Origin: Sphingomonas mollis | Lineage (GTDB): Bacteria > Pseudomonadota > Alphaproteobacteria > Sphingomonadales > Sphingomonadaceae | Assembly: GCF_016427505.1 (NCBI RefSeq) | Contig: NZ_JAELXS010000006.1 | Span: forward strand, 124,001-188,000 | Length of the DNA stretch: 64,000 nt | Direction: 5' to 3' | The notes under the pieces: generated by a model | Database searches by the model: none | What the model saw: the letters and a program-made list of their open reading frames with translations, nothing else | Told to the model about the DNA's origin: nothing | Shown: positions 42,453-51,696 of the stretch, piece by piece | Numbering within the stretch: the stretch's first letter is position 1 | Layout: every line of letters begins with the position of its first letter | Translations under genes and position numbers: made by a program

Positions 42453-43028
42453 ATGACCGCCCCGGTCCGGCCCCATGCAACCATTCGACCGGAATTGCTG
42501 CCGGCCCGATCGGCGCAGCGATCATCGTATGCGCTGGGGATCATCGCGCTGTTGCTGATCGGCACGGCTGCGTTCTGGCACTGGTCGCCGGTCGAGCCGG
42601 TGGCCCCCGCCGGGACGGGTGTCGTGGTGGTGGCGGGTGATACGCCGGCCGCGACCGAGCAATCTGCCGGGGTCGGCATCGAATTGCGGGCGGTGTTCGT
42701 CGGCGGGACGCCGGCTGCGTCATCGGCGACGATCGGTCGTGATGGACAGGAACCCGCGACGTTCCGGATCGGCGATACCGTCGCACCCGGCATCACGCTG
42801 GCGGCGGTCGAGAGCGATCATGTCGTGCTGGTCGAGAACGGCGTGCGGTCCGACCTCTATCTGCTCGGCGGAGTCGGGGCCGGGCCGGCACCGGCGCGGC
42901 AGGGACTCGATCCGGCGCCCGTTCGCCCGTCGGGCGAGTTGAGCGCGGAGGAGATCGTCGCCCGGACCAGTGCGGGCGGGGCCGAGCCGGTGCGCAAGAC
43001 ACCGGAAGAGGAAGCGGCGGGTCGCTGA
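42453..43028 (+). CDS. GspC-like type II secretion system protein N
   Basis: A 191-residue protein with a short cytoplasmic start, one membrane helix (about residues 26-44, YALGIIALLLIGTAAFWHW) and a periplasmic domain with ELRAVFVGGTPAASSATIGRDGQEPATFRIGDTVAPG ... LAAVESDHVVLVENG, the homology region of GspC/PilP-like inner-membrane linkers. It would connect the inner-membrane platform to the secretin. No other gsp genes follow in this window, so it may be orphan or the first gene of a distant set. The Pro/Ala/Glu tail is low complexity. Confidence 0.72.
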   Translation: MTAPVRPHATIRPELLPARSAQRSSYALGIIALLLIGTAAFWHWSPVEPVAPAGTGVVVVAGDTPAATEQSAGVGIELRAVFVGGTPAASSATIGRDGQEPATFRIGDTVAPGITLAAVESDHVVLVENGVRSDLYLLGGVGAGPAPARQGLDPAPVRPSGELSAEEIVARTSAGGAEPVRKTPEEEAAGR

Positions 43029-43049
43029 CCACGCCGCCCCTCGATTGGT

Positions 43050-43688
43050 TCAGGCGAAGACCACGCGGGTCCGGCGACGGCGCATCGCGGTGCCGACGAG
43101 CGCGAAGCCGGCGATCATCATCGCCCAGCTGGCCGGTTCCGGCACCGCCGCGACATAGTTCAGCGTACCGTTGAAGGCGCGGGGCGACGATGCCTCGCCG
43201 AACGGCCAGGTCACACCGTATCCGACGCCGATCGCCAGCCGCTCGTCGGCGGCCAGCACGTCGCCGACCGATCCGGTGCTGTTCGTATAGGCGATCGAGA
43301 ACGCGCCCTGCGTATCGGTGACGTAGAAGCCGTACAGGCTGTCCGCCGCCAGATCGAGATCGGCGATGTCCAGCAACGTGACCGCGCCGAGGCCGGCGGT
43401 GGTCAGCGCGTTGAAATTGCCGAGCAGGGTCCATGCATCGGGCGTGTTGACCGCGGTGCCGATGCCGCCGGCCCGGTAATAGACCGCATAGTCGAAGGTG
43501 CCGGCCTCTGCATTGATGCCGATACTCTGCAACGACACGCCGCCGGTCAGCACCGATACGTCGAACATCACGCCGTCATTGCTGTTGTCGGCATCGAACG
43601 CCGTCGTCAGCGTCGCCGCCGTGGCCGGCGCGCTCAATGCCACCGCCGCCGCGCCGAGCGCGACGAGTCCCGAAATCCGCTTCATCAT
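43050..43688 (-). CDS. PEPxxWA-CTERM sorting-signal protein
   Basis: A 212-residue exported protein. The N-terminal signal peptide (MMKRISGLVALGAAAVALSAPATA) is followed by a beta-rich body, and the C-terminus has VPEPASWAMM, a hydrophobic helix (IAGFALVGTA) and a basic tail RRRRTR. This is the PEP-CTERM variant typical of Sphingomonadales, cut and anchored by an exosortase. Start ATG 43688 has AGAGGGAG just upstream. It follows the pectin lyase gene on the same strand with a 50-base gap, so it may be coregulated with polysaccharide use. Body function unknown. Confidence 0.88.
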   Translation of the reverse strand: MMKRISGLVALGAAAVALSAPATAATLTTAFDADNSNDGVMFDVSVLTGGVSLQSIGINAEAGTFDYAVYYRAGGIGTAVNTPDAWTLLGNFNALTTAGLGAVTLLDIADLDLAADSLYGFYVTDTQGAFSIAYTNSTGSVGDVLAADERLAIGVGYGVTWPFGEASSPRAFNGTLNYVAAVPEPASWAMMIAGFALVGTAMRRRRTRVVFA

Positions 43689-43738
43689 GCTCTCCCTCTT
43701 TATGTTTTCGGGGACGACGCGCGCCGCCCCCGCATCGG

Positions 43739-45616
43739 TTACGGCGCGGTCGTTTCGCCCAGATAGAAGCCGGTGTGCGTCGGCTGATTGTAGGCGGTGT
43801 TCTGCCACGCGACGCTCGCGCGATAGACCGGGTCGTGCATCAGCGTCGGCAGGCGCGTTTCGGTGGGGTAGGGCGTGGCGTAGATGCGCAGCGACTGGTT
43901 GTCGGCGGCGGCCATCACCACTTCCTCGCGCCAGTCGCCCAGGATGTCGGCGGCGAGTGCCGGCGTCGCCTTGGTGCCGTTGGCGGAGATGGTGCCGGTC
44001 ATGTTCAGCAGCGTCGTCGCGGTGCCGGTGGTCCAGTTCCACTTGCTGATCGTCGTGCCGTCGAGCAGCTCGCGTAAACGGTCGCCGTCCCACCAGATCG
44101 CGAAATTCGTCTGGCTGGGCTTGGCTGCGCTGATGACCTGACCGGCGGCGGTCATCAGGCCGGTGTGGCGGGCCGACCAATTCTCTTCGCCGGCGTAACG
44201 CGGGTCGATGTCGGCGGAGACGCCGCGGCCATTGTCGCGGTTACCGGAGACGGTCCACAGTACCTGGCCGGTGCGGGCATCCATCATCGTGGCGGCGATG
44301 CCGCCATTGCCGGCGAAGTCCTCATGTACGCCGAACCGTTCCAGGCCGGGGCGATTGGGGTCGAGGTCGCCGACGTGGAGGGCGTCGCCATGGCCGACCT
44401 TGATGTTGTTGACCTTGGCGGTCCACAGCGCCGTGCCGTTGTCGTCGATCGCCATCGATCCGTAGATCACCTCGTCACGGCCGTCGCCATCGACATCGGC
44501 GATGCTGAGATTGTGGTTGCCCTGACCGGTATAGTTGCTGGGCACACCCTGCGCCGAGGAATCGAAGAACCAGCGTTGCACCAGCTGGCCGTTCCGGAAA
44601 TCCCACGCGGCCACGGTCGAGCGGGTGTAATAGCCGCGACCCATCACGATGCTGGGGCGCGCGCCGTCGAAATAGGCGGTGCCGGCGAGGAAGCGATCGA
44701 CGCGGTTGCCGTAATTGTCGCCCCAGATCGCGCTGAGCTGGGCGCCGGTCGGGTTCTCGGTATTGGGATGGCGGCCGGGGACATACTTCACCGTGCTGAG
44801 CGCGCGGCCGGTGGCGCCCTGAAACGCGGTCAGATATTCGGGGCCGGCCAGGACATAGCCGGCGCTGTTGCGGAAATCGGCGGCGGCGTTGCCGATCACC
44901 CGGCCCTCGCCATCGACGGTGCCGTCGGCGGTCTTCATCACCACCTCGGCGCGGCCGTCACCGTCGTAATCCTGCACCTGGAACTGCGTGTAGTGCGCGC
45001 CGGCGCGGATGTTGCGGCCGAGATCGATCCGCCACAGACGGCGACCGTCGAGCGTATAGGCGTCGAGCAGCACCGGACCGGTATAGCCGGACTGCGAATT
45101 GTCCTTCGAGTTGGTCGGGTCCCACTTCAGCACGATCTCGTACCGGCCATCACCGTCGAGGTCGCCGACGCTCGCGTCGTTGGCGGTGTAGGTATAGGCG
45201 ACGCCGTCGGGCGTGGTGCCGCCGGCGGGTTGCTGGATGGGGATCGTGCCATATCCCGCCGCCCAGACGCGCGCGGTGAAGGCGCGGTCCTGCTCGCGGC
45301 CGTTCACGACCACCTTGATCGCATAGGTCGATGTCGCCGTGCCGCCGTCGTCGCGGAAATTGGTCGCGCCGGTCAGCGGTGCGGCGTTCAGCTTCACGCC
45401 GTCACGATACAGGTTGAAGCCGGTGGCGGCGGCGTCGGTCGACAGCAACCGCCAGCTGACCAGGATGCCGGTGCCGCCGATCGCCGGTACCGCCGTGACG
45501 CCGCGATCGAGCCGTTCGATCTGTCGCGCGCCGATCGCCGGGGCGGCGACCACCCATGTCGTTGCGATCGCGACGATCGATGCCCGTGCCGCGACTCTCC
45601 AAAGGCCTTTGCTCAT
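43739..45616 (-). CDS. Rhamnogalacturonan lyase, family PL11
   Basis: A 625-residue secreted enzyme. After a signal peptide (ending APAIGA), residues about 30-110 form a fibronectin-like domain, followed by an eight-bladed propeller with the calcium-binding FG-GAP-like repeats DLDGDGRYEIV, DYDGDGRAEVV and DVDGDGRDEVIYG. These are marks of polysaccharide lyase family 11, which cleaves the rhamnogalacturonan I backbone of pectin by beta-elimination. ATG 45616 has GGGAGAGG six bases upstream; an ATG six bases earlier (45622) would abut the binding site. It suggests plant-associated life. Confidence 0.88.
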   Translation of the reverse strand: MSKGLWRVAARASIVAIATTWVVAAPAIGARQIERLDRGVTAVPAIGGTGILVSWRLLSTDAAATGFNLYRDGVKLNAAPLTGATNFRDDGGTATSTYAIKVVVNGREQDRAFTARVWAAGYGTIPIQQPAGGTTPDGVAYTYTANDASVGDLDGDGRYEIVLKWDPTNSKDNSQSGYTGPVLLDAYTLDGRRLWRIDLGRNIRAGAHYTQFQVQDYDGDGRAEVVMKTADGTVDGEGRVIGNAAADFRNSAGYVLAGPEYLTAFQGATGRALSTVKYVPGRHPNTENPTGAQLSAIWGDNYGNRVDRFLAGTAYFDGARPSIVMGRGYYTRSTVAAWDFRNGQLVQRWFFDSSAQGVPSNYTGQGNHNLSIADVDGDGRDEVIYGSMAIDDNGTALWTAKVNNIKVGHGDALHVGDLDPNRPGLERFGVHEDFAGNGGIAATMMDARTGQVLWTVSGNRDNGRGVSADIDPRYAGEENWSARHTGLMTAAGQVISAAKPSQTNFAIWWDGDRLRELLDGTTISKWNWTTGTATTLLNMTGTISANGTKATPALAADILGDWREEVVMAAADNQSLRIYATPYPTETRLPTLMHDPVYRASVAWQNTAYNQPTHTGFYLGETTAP

Positions 45617-45722
45617 GCTCATCCTCTCCCTGCCGCCGTGTTCGGTCGACCGGGCAATGATGCAGTCATATTCTGAGTCGATCAATAGATGATTTATTAT
45701 TCCATATAGCGAGAACCGGTGT

Positions 45723-46334
45723 TCAGTCCGGTCGTCTCAGGCGGAACAGCGCATCCTCGCGCGTCTCGAAATAATCGGCCGGACCGCCGCCGCGCGAGAT
45801 CGGCCGGGCACGGGCGGTCTGGTAGATGCCGTCTTCCAGCAGGGCGGCATCGATATGGATGCCGACCGCCTCGCCGATCACCAGCCATTGGTCGAGCGCG
45901 CGGCCTTCCTTCGTCTCCAGCCGGATCAACTGGGTCAGCCTGCATTCGAACGCGACCGGGCTGGCCGCGACGCGCGGCGGGGCGACGAGGCGGGAGGGGG
46001 TGGCCTCCAGTCCGGCCAGCGTGAATTCGTCGTCGTCGGTCGCCGCCGAACTGGCGTTCATCGCCTCCGCCAGATCGCGGGTGGCGAGGTTCCAGACGAA
46101 CTCGCCCGTCGCCTCCGCATTGGCGACCGAATCCTTCCAGCCCATCGAGGAAAAGCCGATCAGCGGCGGCCGGTAATTGAACAGGTTGAAGAAACTGTAG
46201 GGCGCGAGGTTGCGCTTGCCCGTTGCGGACACGGTGGAGATCCAGCCGATCGGTCGCGGCGCGACGATCGCGTTGAGGGGGTCGTGCGGCAGGCGATGGC
46301 CCGCCGCAGGTTCGTAGAAATGCCACTCGATCAT
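45723..46334 (-). CDS. Flavin reductase family protein
   Basis: A 203-residue FMN-binding split-barrel protein: PRPIGWISTVSATGKRNLAPYSFFNLF and PPLIGFSSMG are family motifs for FMN contacts. It uses NAD(P)H to reduce flavin or serves as the reductase part of a two-component oxygenase. It is divergent from the cytochrome b gene, and the first ATG was used. Confidence 0.88.
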   Translation of the reverse strand: MIEWHFYEPAAGHRLPHDPLNAIVAPRPIGWISTVSATGKRNLAPYSFFNLFNYRPPLIGFSSMGWKDSVANAEATGEFVWNLATRDLAEAMNASSAATDDDEFTLAGLEATPSRLVAPPRVAASPVAFECRLTQLIRLETKEGRALDQWLVIGEAVGIHIDAALLEDGIYQTARARPISRGGGPADYFETREDALFRLRRPD

Positions 46335-46360
46335 GGCGGCATAACTGCTAAGGCGCGGAT

Positions 46361-47086
46361 ATGGTTACAGAGCCAGTCGACGATATTGCTGCCCCCGGCA
46401 CCCTGATCCGCCGCCACGGGCTGGTCACGCGGATATGGCATTGGGTGAATGCGGTGGCGATCTTCGTGCTGCTCGGCTCGGGACTGGGGATCTCGAACGC
46501 GCATCCGCGCCTGTACTGGGGGCGGTATGGCGCCAATTTCGATCATGCGTGGCTGCAACTGCCGCGCTTTCCGGCGTGGATCACGATTCCGGCGAGCTAT
46601 AACCTCGCCATCTCGCGGCGGTGGCACCTGTTCTTTGCGCTGGTGCTGGGGTTCGGGTTGCTGGCGTATATGATCGGCAGCCTGCTGAACCGCCATTTCC
46701 GGCGCGACCTGACGCTGCGGCGCACCGAGTTGACGCGTCGGCATCTATGGGCGGATTTCCGCGCGCACCTGAATTTCCGGTTCCACGATCCCGAACGGCC
46801 GCGCGACTATAATATCTTCCAGAAGCTGTCGTACATCGTCGTGCTGTTCGTGATGCTGCCGCTGGTGATCCTGACCGGCATCGCGCTGTCGCCCGGCATG
46901 GATGCGGCATGGCCGTGGGTGCTGGATGTGCTGGGCGGCCGGCAATCGGCGCGGTCGGTGCATTTCATGATGGCGACGCTGATCGGGCTTTTCACGATCG
47001 TGCATCTGGTGCTCGTCATCCTGGCGGGGGCGGGCAATGAGGTGCGGTCGATGATTACCGGGCGCTGGCGGGTGCCGGCGGAATGA
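46361..47086 (+). CDS. Cytochrome b561-like membrane subunit
   Basis: A 241-residue integral membrane cytochrome. The first helix begins RIWHWVNAVAIFVLLGSGLG with a heme His, and further helices lie near 85-105, 145-170 and 195-225 (SVHFMMATLIGLFTIVHLVLVILAG) with more His. This is the shape of Ni/Fe-hydrogenase or thiosulfate reductase cytochrome b subunits. It probably feeds electrons to or takes them from the molybdopterin enzyme coded next, whose ATG overlaps its stop (ATGA). Confidence 0.85.
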   Translation: MVTEPVDDIAAPGTLIRRHGLVTRIWHWVNAVAIFVLLGSGLGISNAHPRLYWGRYGANFDHAWLQLPRFPAWITIPASYNLAISRRWHLFFALVLGFGLLAYMIGSLLNRHFRRDLTLRRTELTRRHLWADFRAHLNFRFHDPERPRDYNIFQKLSYIVVLFVMLPLVILTGIALSPGMDAAWPWVLDVLGGRQSARSVHFMMATLIGLFTIVHLVLVILAGAGNEVRSMITGRWRVPAE

Positions 47087-47838
47087 TCCGGCCGGATTTT
47101 TCGCGACGGTCGCTGCTGGCCGGGGGGGCGGGATTGCTGCTGGCCGGGTGCGACCGGGTGATCCAGATCCCCGCGGCCCGGAAGATCCTGTTCGCGGGCG
47201 AGGATATGCAGCGCGGCCTGCACCGCGCGCTGCAGAACCGCGGTGCGCTGGCGCCCGAGTTCACGCCGGCCCAGATGTCGCCGGTGTTCCGGTCGAACGG
47301 CACGCGCGACCCGAATACGCCGGCGTACAAGGCGATGGTCGCGAACCGCTTCGCCGACTGGCGGCTGGCGGTGGGCGGGCTGGTCGATCGGCCGCTGTCA
47401 CTGTCGCTCGCCGACCTGCGCGCACTGCCCAACCGCAGCCAGATCACCCGGCATGACTGCGTCGAGGGATGGAGCGCGATCGGGCAGTGGACCGGGCCGA
47501 TGCTGGGCAATGTGCTGAAGGCGGCGGGGGTGCGCGAGAGCGCGCGTTATGTCGTGTTCACCTGCGCCGACCTGTACGGCGGCGCGCCATATTATGAATC
47601 GATCGATATGATCGATGCCTTCCACCCGCAGACGATCCTGGCCTGGGCGATGAACGGCCGTCCGCTCGACATCCCGCACGGCGCGCCGGTGCGGCTGCGC
47701 GTGGAGCGGCAACTGGGGTACAAGCACGCCAAATATCTGATGCGGATCGACGCGGTCGCCAGCCTGGACGGGATCGGCAAGGGCAAGGGCGGCTTTTGGG
47801 AAGATACCGTTGATTACGACTGGTACGCCGGAATCTGA
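47083..47838 (+). CDS. Molybdopterin-dependent oxidoreductase, Tat-exported lipoprotein
   Basis: A 251-residue sulfite-oxidase-fold protein. The start carries a twin-arginine signal (FSRRSLLAGGAG) with a lipobox LLAGC, so it is likely a Tat-exported lipoprotein. Cys in RHDCVEGWSAIGQWTG is the molybdenum ligand. It is shorter than sulfite oxidase, lacking the C-terminal dimer domain. With the cytochrome b encoded upstream it forms a periplasmic redox pair, like MsrP-MsrQ in plan but not clearly the same family. The substrate is unknown. Confidence 0.85.
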   Translation: MIRPDFSRRSLLAGGAGLLLAGCDRVIQIPAARKILFAGEDMQRGLHRALQNRGALAPEFTPAQMSPVFRSNGTRDPNTPAYKAMVANRFADWRLAVGGLVDRPLSLSLADLRALPNRSQITRHDCVEGWSAIGQWTGPMLGNVLKAAGVRESARYVVFTCADLYGGAPYYESIDMIDAFHPQTILAWAMNGRPLDIPHGAPVRLRVERQLGYKHAKYLMRIDAVASLDGIGKGKGGFWEDTVDYDWYAGI

Positions 47839-47882
47839 CGCGGGTGTTGGCAAGGATCGCCTGGCGACGTTAATAGCCCGGC

Positions 47883-49106
47883 ATGGCGCTGATCGATCGT
47901 TTCTTCACTGCCCAGGTCAAGCGTGGGCAGCTTACCGTTACCCATGCCGATGGCATCACGCGAACCTTCGGGACCCCCGATCCCAAGCTGCCCGACGTGG
48001 CGATCCGCTTCACCGACCGGGCCGTGGTGGGCCGCATCGTCCGCCATCCGGCGCTGGGCGCGGCGGAGGCGTTCATGGACGGCCGGCTGGTGATCGATCG
48101 CGGCGACATCCGCGATCTGGTCAACCTGTTGAAGGGTAACTCGCCGTGGGAGCGGGGGAGCAGCCTGCGCCCTGCGGCGCCGATCCGCTTGCTGGGGCAG
48201 GTGGTCCACCGGCTCGACCGCATCAACATGGCACGCCGGTCGAAAAGGAACGTCGCGCATCATTACGACCTGTCCGACCGGCTGTACGACCTCTTCCTCG
48301 ACGCCGATCGCCAGTATAGCTGCGCGTACTTCACCGATGCCGCCAACACGCTGGAACGGGCGCAGGCGGACAAGAAGGCACATATCGCCGCCAAATTGCT
48401 GCTGAAACCGGGGATGAAGGTGCTGGACATCGGGTGCGGCTGGGGCGGCATGGCGCTGTATCTGCATGCCAAGACCGGCGCCGAGGTGCTGGGCGTCACC
48501 CTGTCCGAAGAACAGTTGAAGGTCGCGCGGCGCCGGGCCGAGGACGCGGGCGTCGCCGACAAGGTGAAGTTCGAGCTGATCGATTACCGCGCCGTCACCG
48601 GCACATTCGACCGGATCGTGTCGGTCGGTATGTTCGAGCATGTCGGGCCGGCGCATTACGGCGCGTTCTTTCGCCAGTGCCGGGCGTTGCTGGCCGATGA
48701 CGGCGTGATGCTGCTCCACACGATCGGGCGGATGGGCGGACCGGGCGTCACCGATACCTTTACCACCAAGTACATCTTTCCCGGCGGGTATAACCCCGCC
48801 CTGTCGGAGATCGTACGCGGGTATGAGGGCACCAAGCTGATCCCCACGGACATCGAGGTGCTGCGCCTGCATTACGCGCTGACCATCGACCAGTGGTACG
48901 ACCGCACCGTCGCCGCGAGGGAGCAGATCGTGGCGCTGTACGACGAGCGTTTCTATCGGCTGTGGACCTTCTATCTCGCGGGCGCGGCGGCGGCGTTCCG
49001 GACGGGTGGCATGGTCAATTATCAGGTGCAGCTGTCGAAGAGCCGCCTGACGGTGCCGCTGACCCGCGATTACATCGCCGGGGCGGAGCGCCTGTTGCGC
49101 GAATGA
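47883..49106 (+). CDS. cfa: Cyclopropane-fatty-acyl-phospholipid synthase
   Basis: A 407-residue SAM enzyme. The SAM motif VLDIGCGWGGMALY is at about 180-193, preceded by NVAHHYDLSDRLYDLFLDADRQYSCAYF and followed by GVTLSEEQ and SVGMFEHVG, all Cfa marks. It adds a methylene bridge across double bonds of membrane lipids in stationary phase. Length is normal (about 380-410). Confidence 0.93.
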   Translation: MALIDRFFTAQVKRGQLTVTHADGITRTFGTPDPKLPDVAIRFTDRAVVGRIVRHPALGAAEAFMDGRLVIDRGDIRDLVNLLKGNSPWERGSSLRPAAPIRLLGQVVHRLDRINMARRSKRNVAHHYDLSDRLYDLFLDADRQYSCAYFTDAANTLERAQADKKAHIAAKLLLKPGMKVLDIGCGWGGMALYLHAKTGAEVLGVTLSEEQLKVARRRAEDAGVADKVKFELIDYRAVTGTFDRIVSVGMFEHVGPAHYGAFFRQCRALLADDGVMLLHTIGRMGGPGVTDTFTTKYIFPGGYNPALSEIVRGYEGTKLIPTDIEVLRLHYALTIDQWYDRTVAAREQIVALYDERFYRLWTFYLAGAAAAFRTGGMVNYQVQLSKSRLTVPLTRDYIAGAERLLRE

Positions 49107-49290
49107 CACGGGCGTGGCGGCATTGTCGCGGCTGCCACAAACCGGTCACATATCGGGATTAGCCATCCGGTCTGGGGTATCCGCTTCTTCGCAGGGAGTG
49201 TGCCTTTGCCATCCGGCACGCGAAACGCGGCCGGGACGGCGGGACACGGGGTGACGGACGCCACCGATGACACCTGTTGGGGGATATACC

Positions 49291-51654
49291 GTGCCATTCC
49301 GTTACCTGAAGCCCGCCCTGTCGCTGGGCGCGGGGCTTTCCGCGCTGGCGTTCGCATCGGCTGCCGTCGCACAGACGCCGCCTGCCGCCGGGGCGCCCGA
49401 TCCCGCGTCGACCCAGTCCGCCGCGCCCGCCGCAAGCGACGATGCGGGTCTGGAAGAGATCACCGTCACCGCCGAGCGTCGTTCGGAAAACCTGCAGCGC
49501 GTGCCGGTGTCGGTCGCGGTCGTCGCCGGTCAGGAACTGCGCGATTTCCAGTCGGGTGGTGAGGACATCCTGGCGCTCGCCGGTCGCGTGCCGGGCCTGT
49601 ATGCGGAAACGACGACGGGGCGCATCTTCCCGCGCTTCTATATCCGTGGCCTCGGCAACATCGATTTCTATCTCGGCGCGTCGCAGCCCGTGTCGATCAT
49701 TCAGGACGATGTCGTCCTCGAACATGTCGTTCTGAAATCGAACCCGGTGTTCGACGTCGATCAGGTCGAGGTGCTGCGCGGGCCGCAGGGTTCGCTGTTC
49801 GGCCGCAACACGACGGCGGGCATCATCAAGTTCGACACGATCCGCCCGAGCCAGACATGGCAGGGCCGCGCGCAGGCGTCGGTCGGCAGTTACTATACGA
49901 CCAGCTTCGACATGGGCGTGGGCGGGCCGCTGGTCCGCGATCTCGTCGCGGTGCGGCTGTCGGCGCTGATCCAGCACCGCGCCGACTGGGTCGACAACGC
50001 CTTTGCCGGCACCAGCCCGGACGGCACTGCCACCCCGCGCAAGGATGCGATGGGCGGTTTCGACGAGCGTGACGTGCGCCTGCAATTCCTGCTGACGCCC
50101 ACCGATCGCGCCTCGGTCCTCGTGTCCGGTCATGCCCGCTGGTATGACGGCACGTCGACGCTGTTCCACCGTGGGGCGCTGAAGCGGGGGTCGAACGACG
50201 CGTCTGCCGAACCGCGTGGGCGAGTGGCGTATGACGAGGGGCAGGACAATCCGCAGTCCTACGACACGCAGGGCGCGTCGGTGAATGCCAGCTATGATTT
50301 CGGCGGCGTCACGCTGACTTCGATCAGCGCGTGGGAGACGACCAGCGGGTATAGCCGCGGCGATACCGATGGCGGCGCGGCGGTGCTGTATCCGTTCAAC
50401 GGCCGCGCCAACGGGTTCGGCCAGAGTCAGGGCCAGGTCCGCGATCTCGACCAGTATACGCAGGAGGTTCGCCTCGCGAGCGCGGCCGGCAATCGCTTCA
50501 CGTGGCAGTTGGGCGGGTTCTATTTCAACTCGGCCGACACCACCGATTTCTATCAGCGCACGTTCTTCCTGCGCCAGCCCGACGCGCTTGGCACGGGCCG
50601 CAATCCGAACAACTGGGTGCGGTTGTTCAACACGAACCGCAGCTATGCGGGCTTCGCGCAGGCCAGTTACAAGCTGACCCCCGATTTCACGATCACCGCC
50701 GGCGGCCGCGTGACCGAGGACAGGAAGCGTACCCGCCTGCTGAAGAACGCCGGATCGGCCACCAATCCCTATCGCGGCCGCACCGACGTGACGCTGAAGG
50801 ATACCAAGCCCAGCTGGGACGTCAGCGCGCTGTATCAGGTCGATCCCGACAACAGCATCTATGCCCGCGTCGCGCGTGGTTTCCGGGGGCCGACGATCCA
50901 GGGTCGCTCCGCCGTGTTCAACGCCGATTTCACGACGGCGGACAGCGAGACGGTGACGTCGTACGAGGTGGGCACCAAATCCAGCCTGTTCGACAACACC
51001 GTCCGCTTCAACACGTCGGTGTTCACCTACACCGTCAACGACATTCAGTTGAACGGCAATGATTCGAACGGCAATGGCGTGCTGTTCAACGCCGACAAGG
51101 TGCGGGCATATGGCATGGAGGCCGAACTGGAATGGCGGCCGGTGCGCGATCTGGCGTTCAGCCTGGGCGCCAGTGCGCTGTCGTCGAAGATCAGGGACAA
51201 GCGGGTGTTCGCGCAGACGTGCAGCCTGAACGGGGTGCAGACCTGCACCGTGTCCGATCCGTTCTTCACGCGCGGCACCGGCACCGGCCGGACCTACTTC
51301 GCGCAGATCGACGGCAATCCGTTGCCCAACGCGCCGCGCTGGAACCTCGACGCGGCGGTGCGGTACGACGTGCCGCTCGCCAATGACGGCAAGGTGTTTT
51401 TCGGCGCCGATGGCAATATCCAGGGCTACACCAACTTCGTCCTGTACCGGACGCGCGAATTTTACGCCGACGGCAATTTCGAGATCGGGTTGAAGGCCGG
51501 CTATGCCGCGCCGGACGACGCGTGGGAAATCGCCGCCTTCGCGCGCAACGTGACGAACGAGAAGAACCTGAAGGGCGTGATCGAGAACTACAACGCCGCC
51601 GTGTTCAACGAACCACGGATCATCGGCGTGTCGCTCAGCGGTCGTTTCAGGTAA
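49291..51654 (+). CDS. TonB-dependent outer-membrane receptor
   Basis: A 787-residue receptor. A signal peptide (ALSLGAGLSALAFASAAVA) precedes an Ala/Pro linker, TonB box EEITVTA, the plug (SVIQDD-type region with VEVLRGPQGSLFGRNTTAG) and a 22-strand barrel ending in an aromatic residue (SLSGRFR). The start GTG at 49291 follows GGGGGA by six bases; an ATG at 49267 adds eight residues but has no such site. The family imports siderophores, cobalamin, or glycans in sphingomonads. The substrate cannot be read. Confidence 0.93.
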   Translation: MPFRYLKPALSLGAGLSALAFASAAVAQTPPAAGAPDPASTQSAAPAASDDAGLEEITVTAERRSENLQRVPVSVAVVAGQELRDFQSGGEDILALAGRVPGLYAETTTGRIFPRFYIRGLGNIDFYLGASQPVSIIQDDVVLEHVVLKSNPVFDVDQVEVLRGPQGSLFGRNTTAGIIKFDTIRPSQTWQGRAQASVGSYYTTSFDMGVGGPLVRDLVAVRLSALIQHRADWVDNAFAGTSPDGTATPRKDAMGGFDERDVRLQFLLTPTDRASVLVSGHARWYDGTSTLFHRGALKRGSNDASAEPRGRVAYDEGQDNPQSYDTQGASVNASYDFGGVTLTSISAWETTSGYSRGDTDGGAAVLYPFNGRANGFGQSQGQVRDLDQYTQEVRLASAAGNRFTWQLGGFYFNSADTTDFYQRTFFLRQPDALGTGRNPNNWVRLFNTNRSYAGFAQASYKLTPDFTITAGGRVTEDRKRTRLLKNAGSATNPYRGRTDVTLKDTKPSWDVSALYQVDPDNSIYARVARGFRGPTIQGRSAVFNADFTTADSETVTSYEVGTKSSLFDNTVRFNTSVFTYTVNDIQLNGNDSNGNGVLFNADKVRAYGMEAELEWRPVRDLAFSLGASALSSKIRDKRVFAQTCSLNGVQTCTVSDPFFTRGTGTGRTYFAQIDGNPLPNAPRWNLDAAVRYDVPLANDGKVFFGADGNIQGYTNFVLYRTREFYADGNFEIGLKAGYAAPDDAWEIAAFARNVTNEKNLKGVIENYNAAVFNEPRIIGVSLSGRFR

Positions 51655-51661
51655 TTGCCGG

Positions 51662-51692
51662 ACCCGGTGGCGCCGATCGCGCCACCGGGTTT
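51662..51692. terminator. Strong hairpin terminator between convergent genes
   Basis: A perfect 12-bp stem, ACCCGGTGGCGC paired with GCGCCACCGGGT around a CGATC loop, followed by a short T-run on the plus side. It lies seven bases after the TonB receptor stop and before the stop of the minus-strand EF-hand gene, so it probably ends both. Confidence 0.75.
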
Positions 51693-51696
51693 CGCC

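Noticed and set aside
44165..45676. Plus-strand open frame of 503 codons
   Set aside because: It is the exact antisense of the PL11 lyase, whose repeated DGDGR motifs and signal peptide are convincing.
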